A stretch of 20,400 bases of DNA from Dictyocoela muelleri (lineage: Eukaryota > Microsporidia), in contig SDVU01000113.1 in NCBI GenBank assembly GCA_016256075.1, forward strand, positions 1 to 20,400. The letters are read 5' to 3'. Numbering within the stretch: the first letter of the stretch is position 1; each line of letters opens with the position of its first letter. Shown one piece after another: positions 20,276 through 20,400 of this stretch. A model generated the notes under the pieces. The model made no database searches, had not been told where the DNA came from, and saw nothing but the letters and a program-made list of their open reading frames with translations. The position numbers were made by a program, and so were the translations under genes.

Positions 20276-20400
20276 AAAAAATAATTTAATTAAATTTAAA
20301 AATAATTTATAATAATAAAATAATTTAGATCGTCCGGATTTTTATTATTATTATTCAAACTTTTGGCTTTCCCCTATTATAAAATAATAAGATCTCAAAT
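20276..20400. other. AT-rich right edge of window
   Basis: No open frame or transposon end was recognised. A TCCGGATTTTTATT phrase at about 20,335 faintly echoes the hairpin motif. Confidence 0.4.

Overview
The window is extremely AT-rich eukaryotic DNA with no intact host gene that I can recognise. What it holds is a stack of mobile-element remains and several families of tandem or inverted repeats. The combination of very low GC, a FLYWCH zinc-finger MULE transposon, a Ty3-type LTR element and a Tc1/mariner-type transposase would fit an AT-rich, transposon-laden microsporidian (Nosema/Edhazardia/Hamiltosporidium-like). Other AT-rich eukaryotes are not excluded, and no ribosomal or housekeeping gene is present to settle it.

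Layout. (1) 1-384, minus strand: the terminal part of a Tc1/mariner-like (IS630 superfamily) DNA transposon. It has the first 76 codons of the transposase running off the left edge, five iterated 21-bp subterminal units, and an end next to a TA dinucleotide. (2) 385 to about 3,280: AT-rich DNA without convincing genes, with one weak decayed-coding candidate near 2,391-2,720 on the minus strand. (3) About 3,280-6,507, resuming at 12,566-13,346: a very old, degenerate tandem satellite with a period near 40 bp. (4) 6,512-12,561: a broken, old Ty3/gypsy-type LTR retrotransposon that inserted into the satellite. It has about 305-bp LTRs, a 4-bp target duplication, and gag, protease, RT, RNase H and integrase remnants. 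(5) 9,292-10,839: a FLYWCH-MULE DNA transposon nested in the RNase H region of that element, with 28-bp iterated palindromic units in its right end. An 82-bp direct duplication of retrotransposon sequence flanks it. (6) 13,347-18,546: AT-rich DNA with no gene seen. (7) 18,627-20,066: a composite inverted-repeat structure. A 21-bp array in plus orientation and a 14-bp array are followed by short inverted 14-bp units and an inverted 21-bp array, like the arms of a foldback element. (8) 20,206-20,275: a GC-richer cluster of hairpins.

Relative age can be read from the nesting. The satellite is oldest, the LTR element entered it, and the MULE entered the LTR element. The MULE transposase, with only two disrupted spots and all three DDE-type acidic residues present, is the least decayed protein-coding sequence apart from the partial Tc1-like transposase, which is open as far as the window shows.
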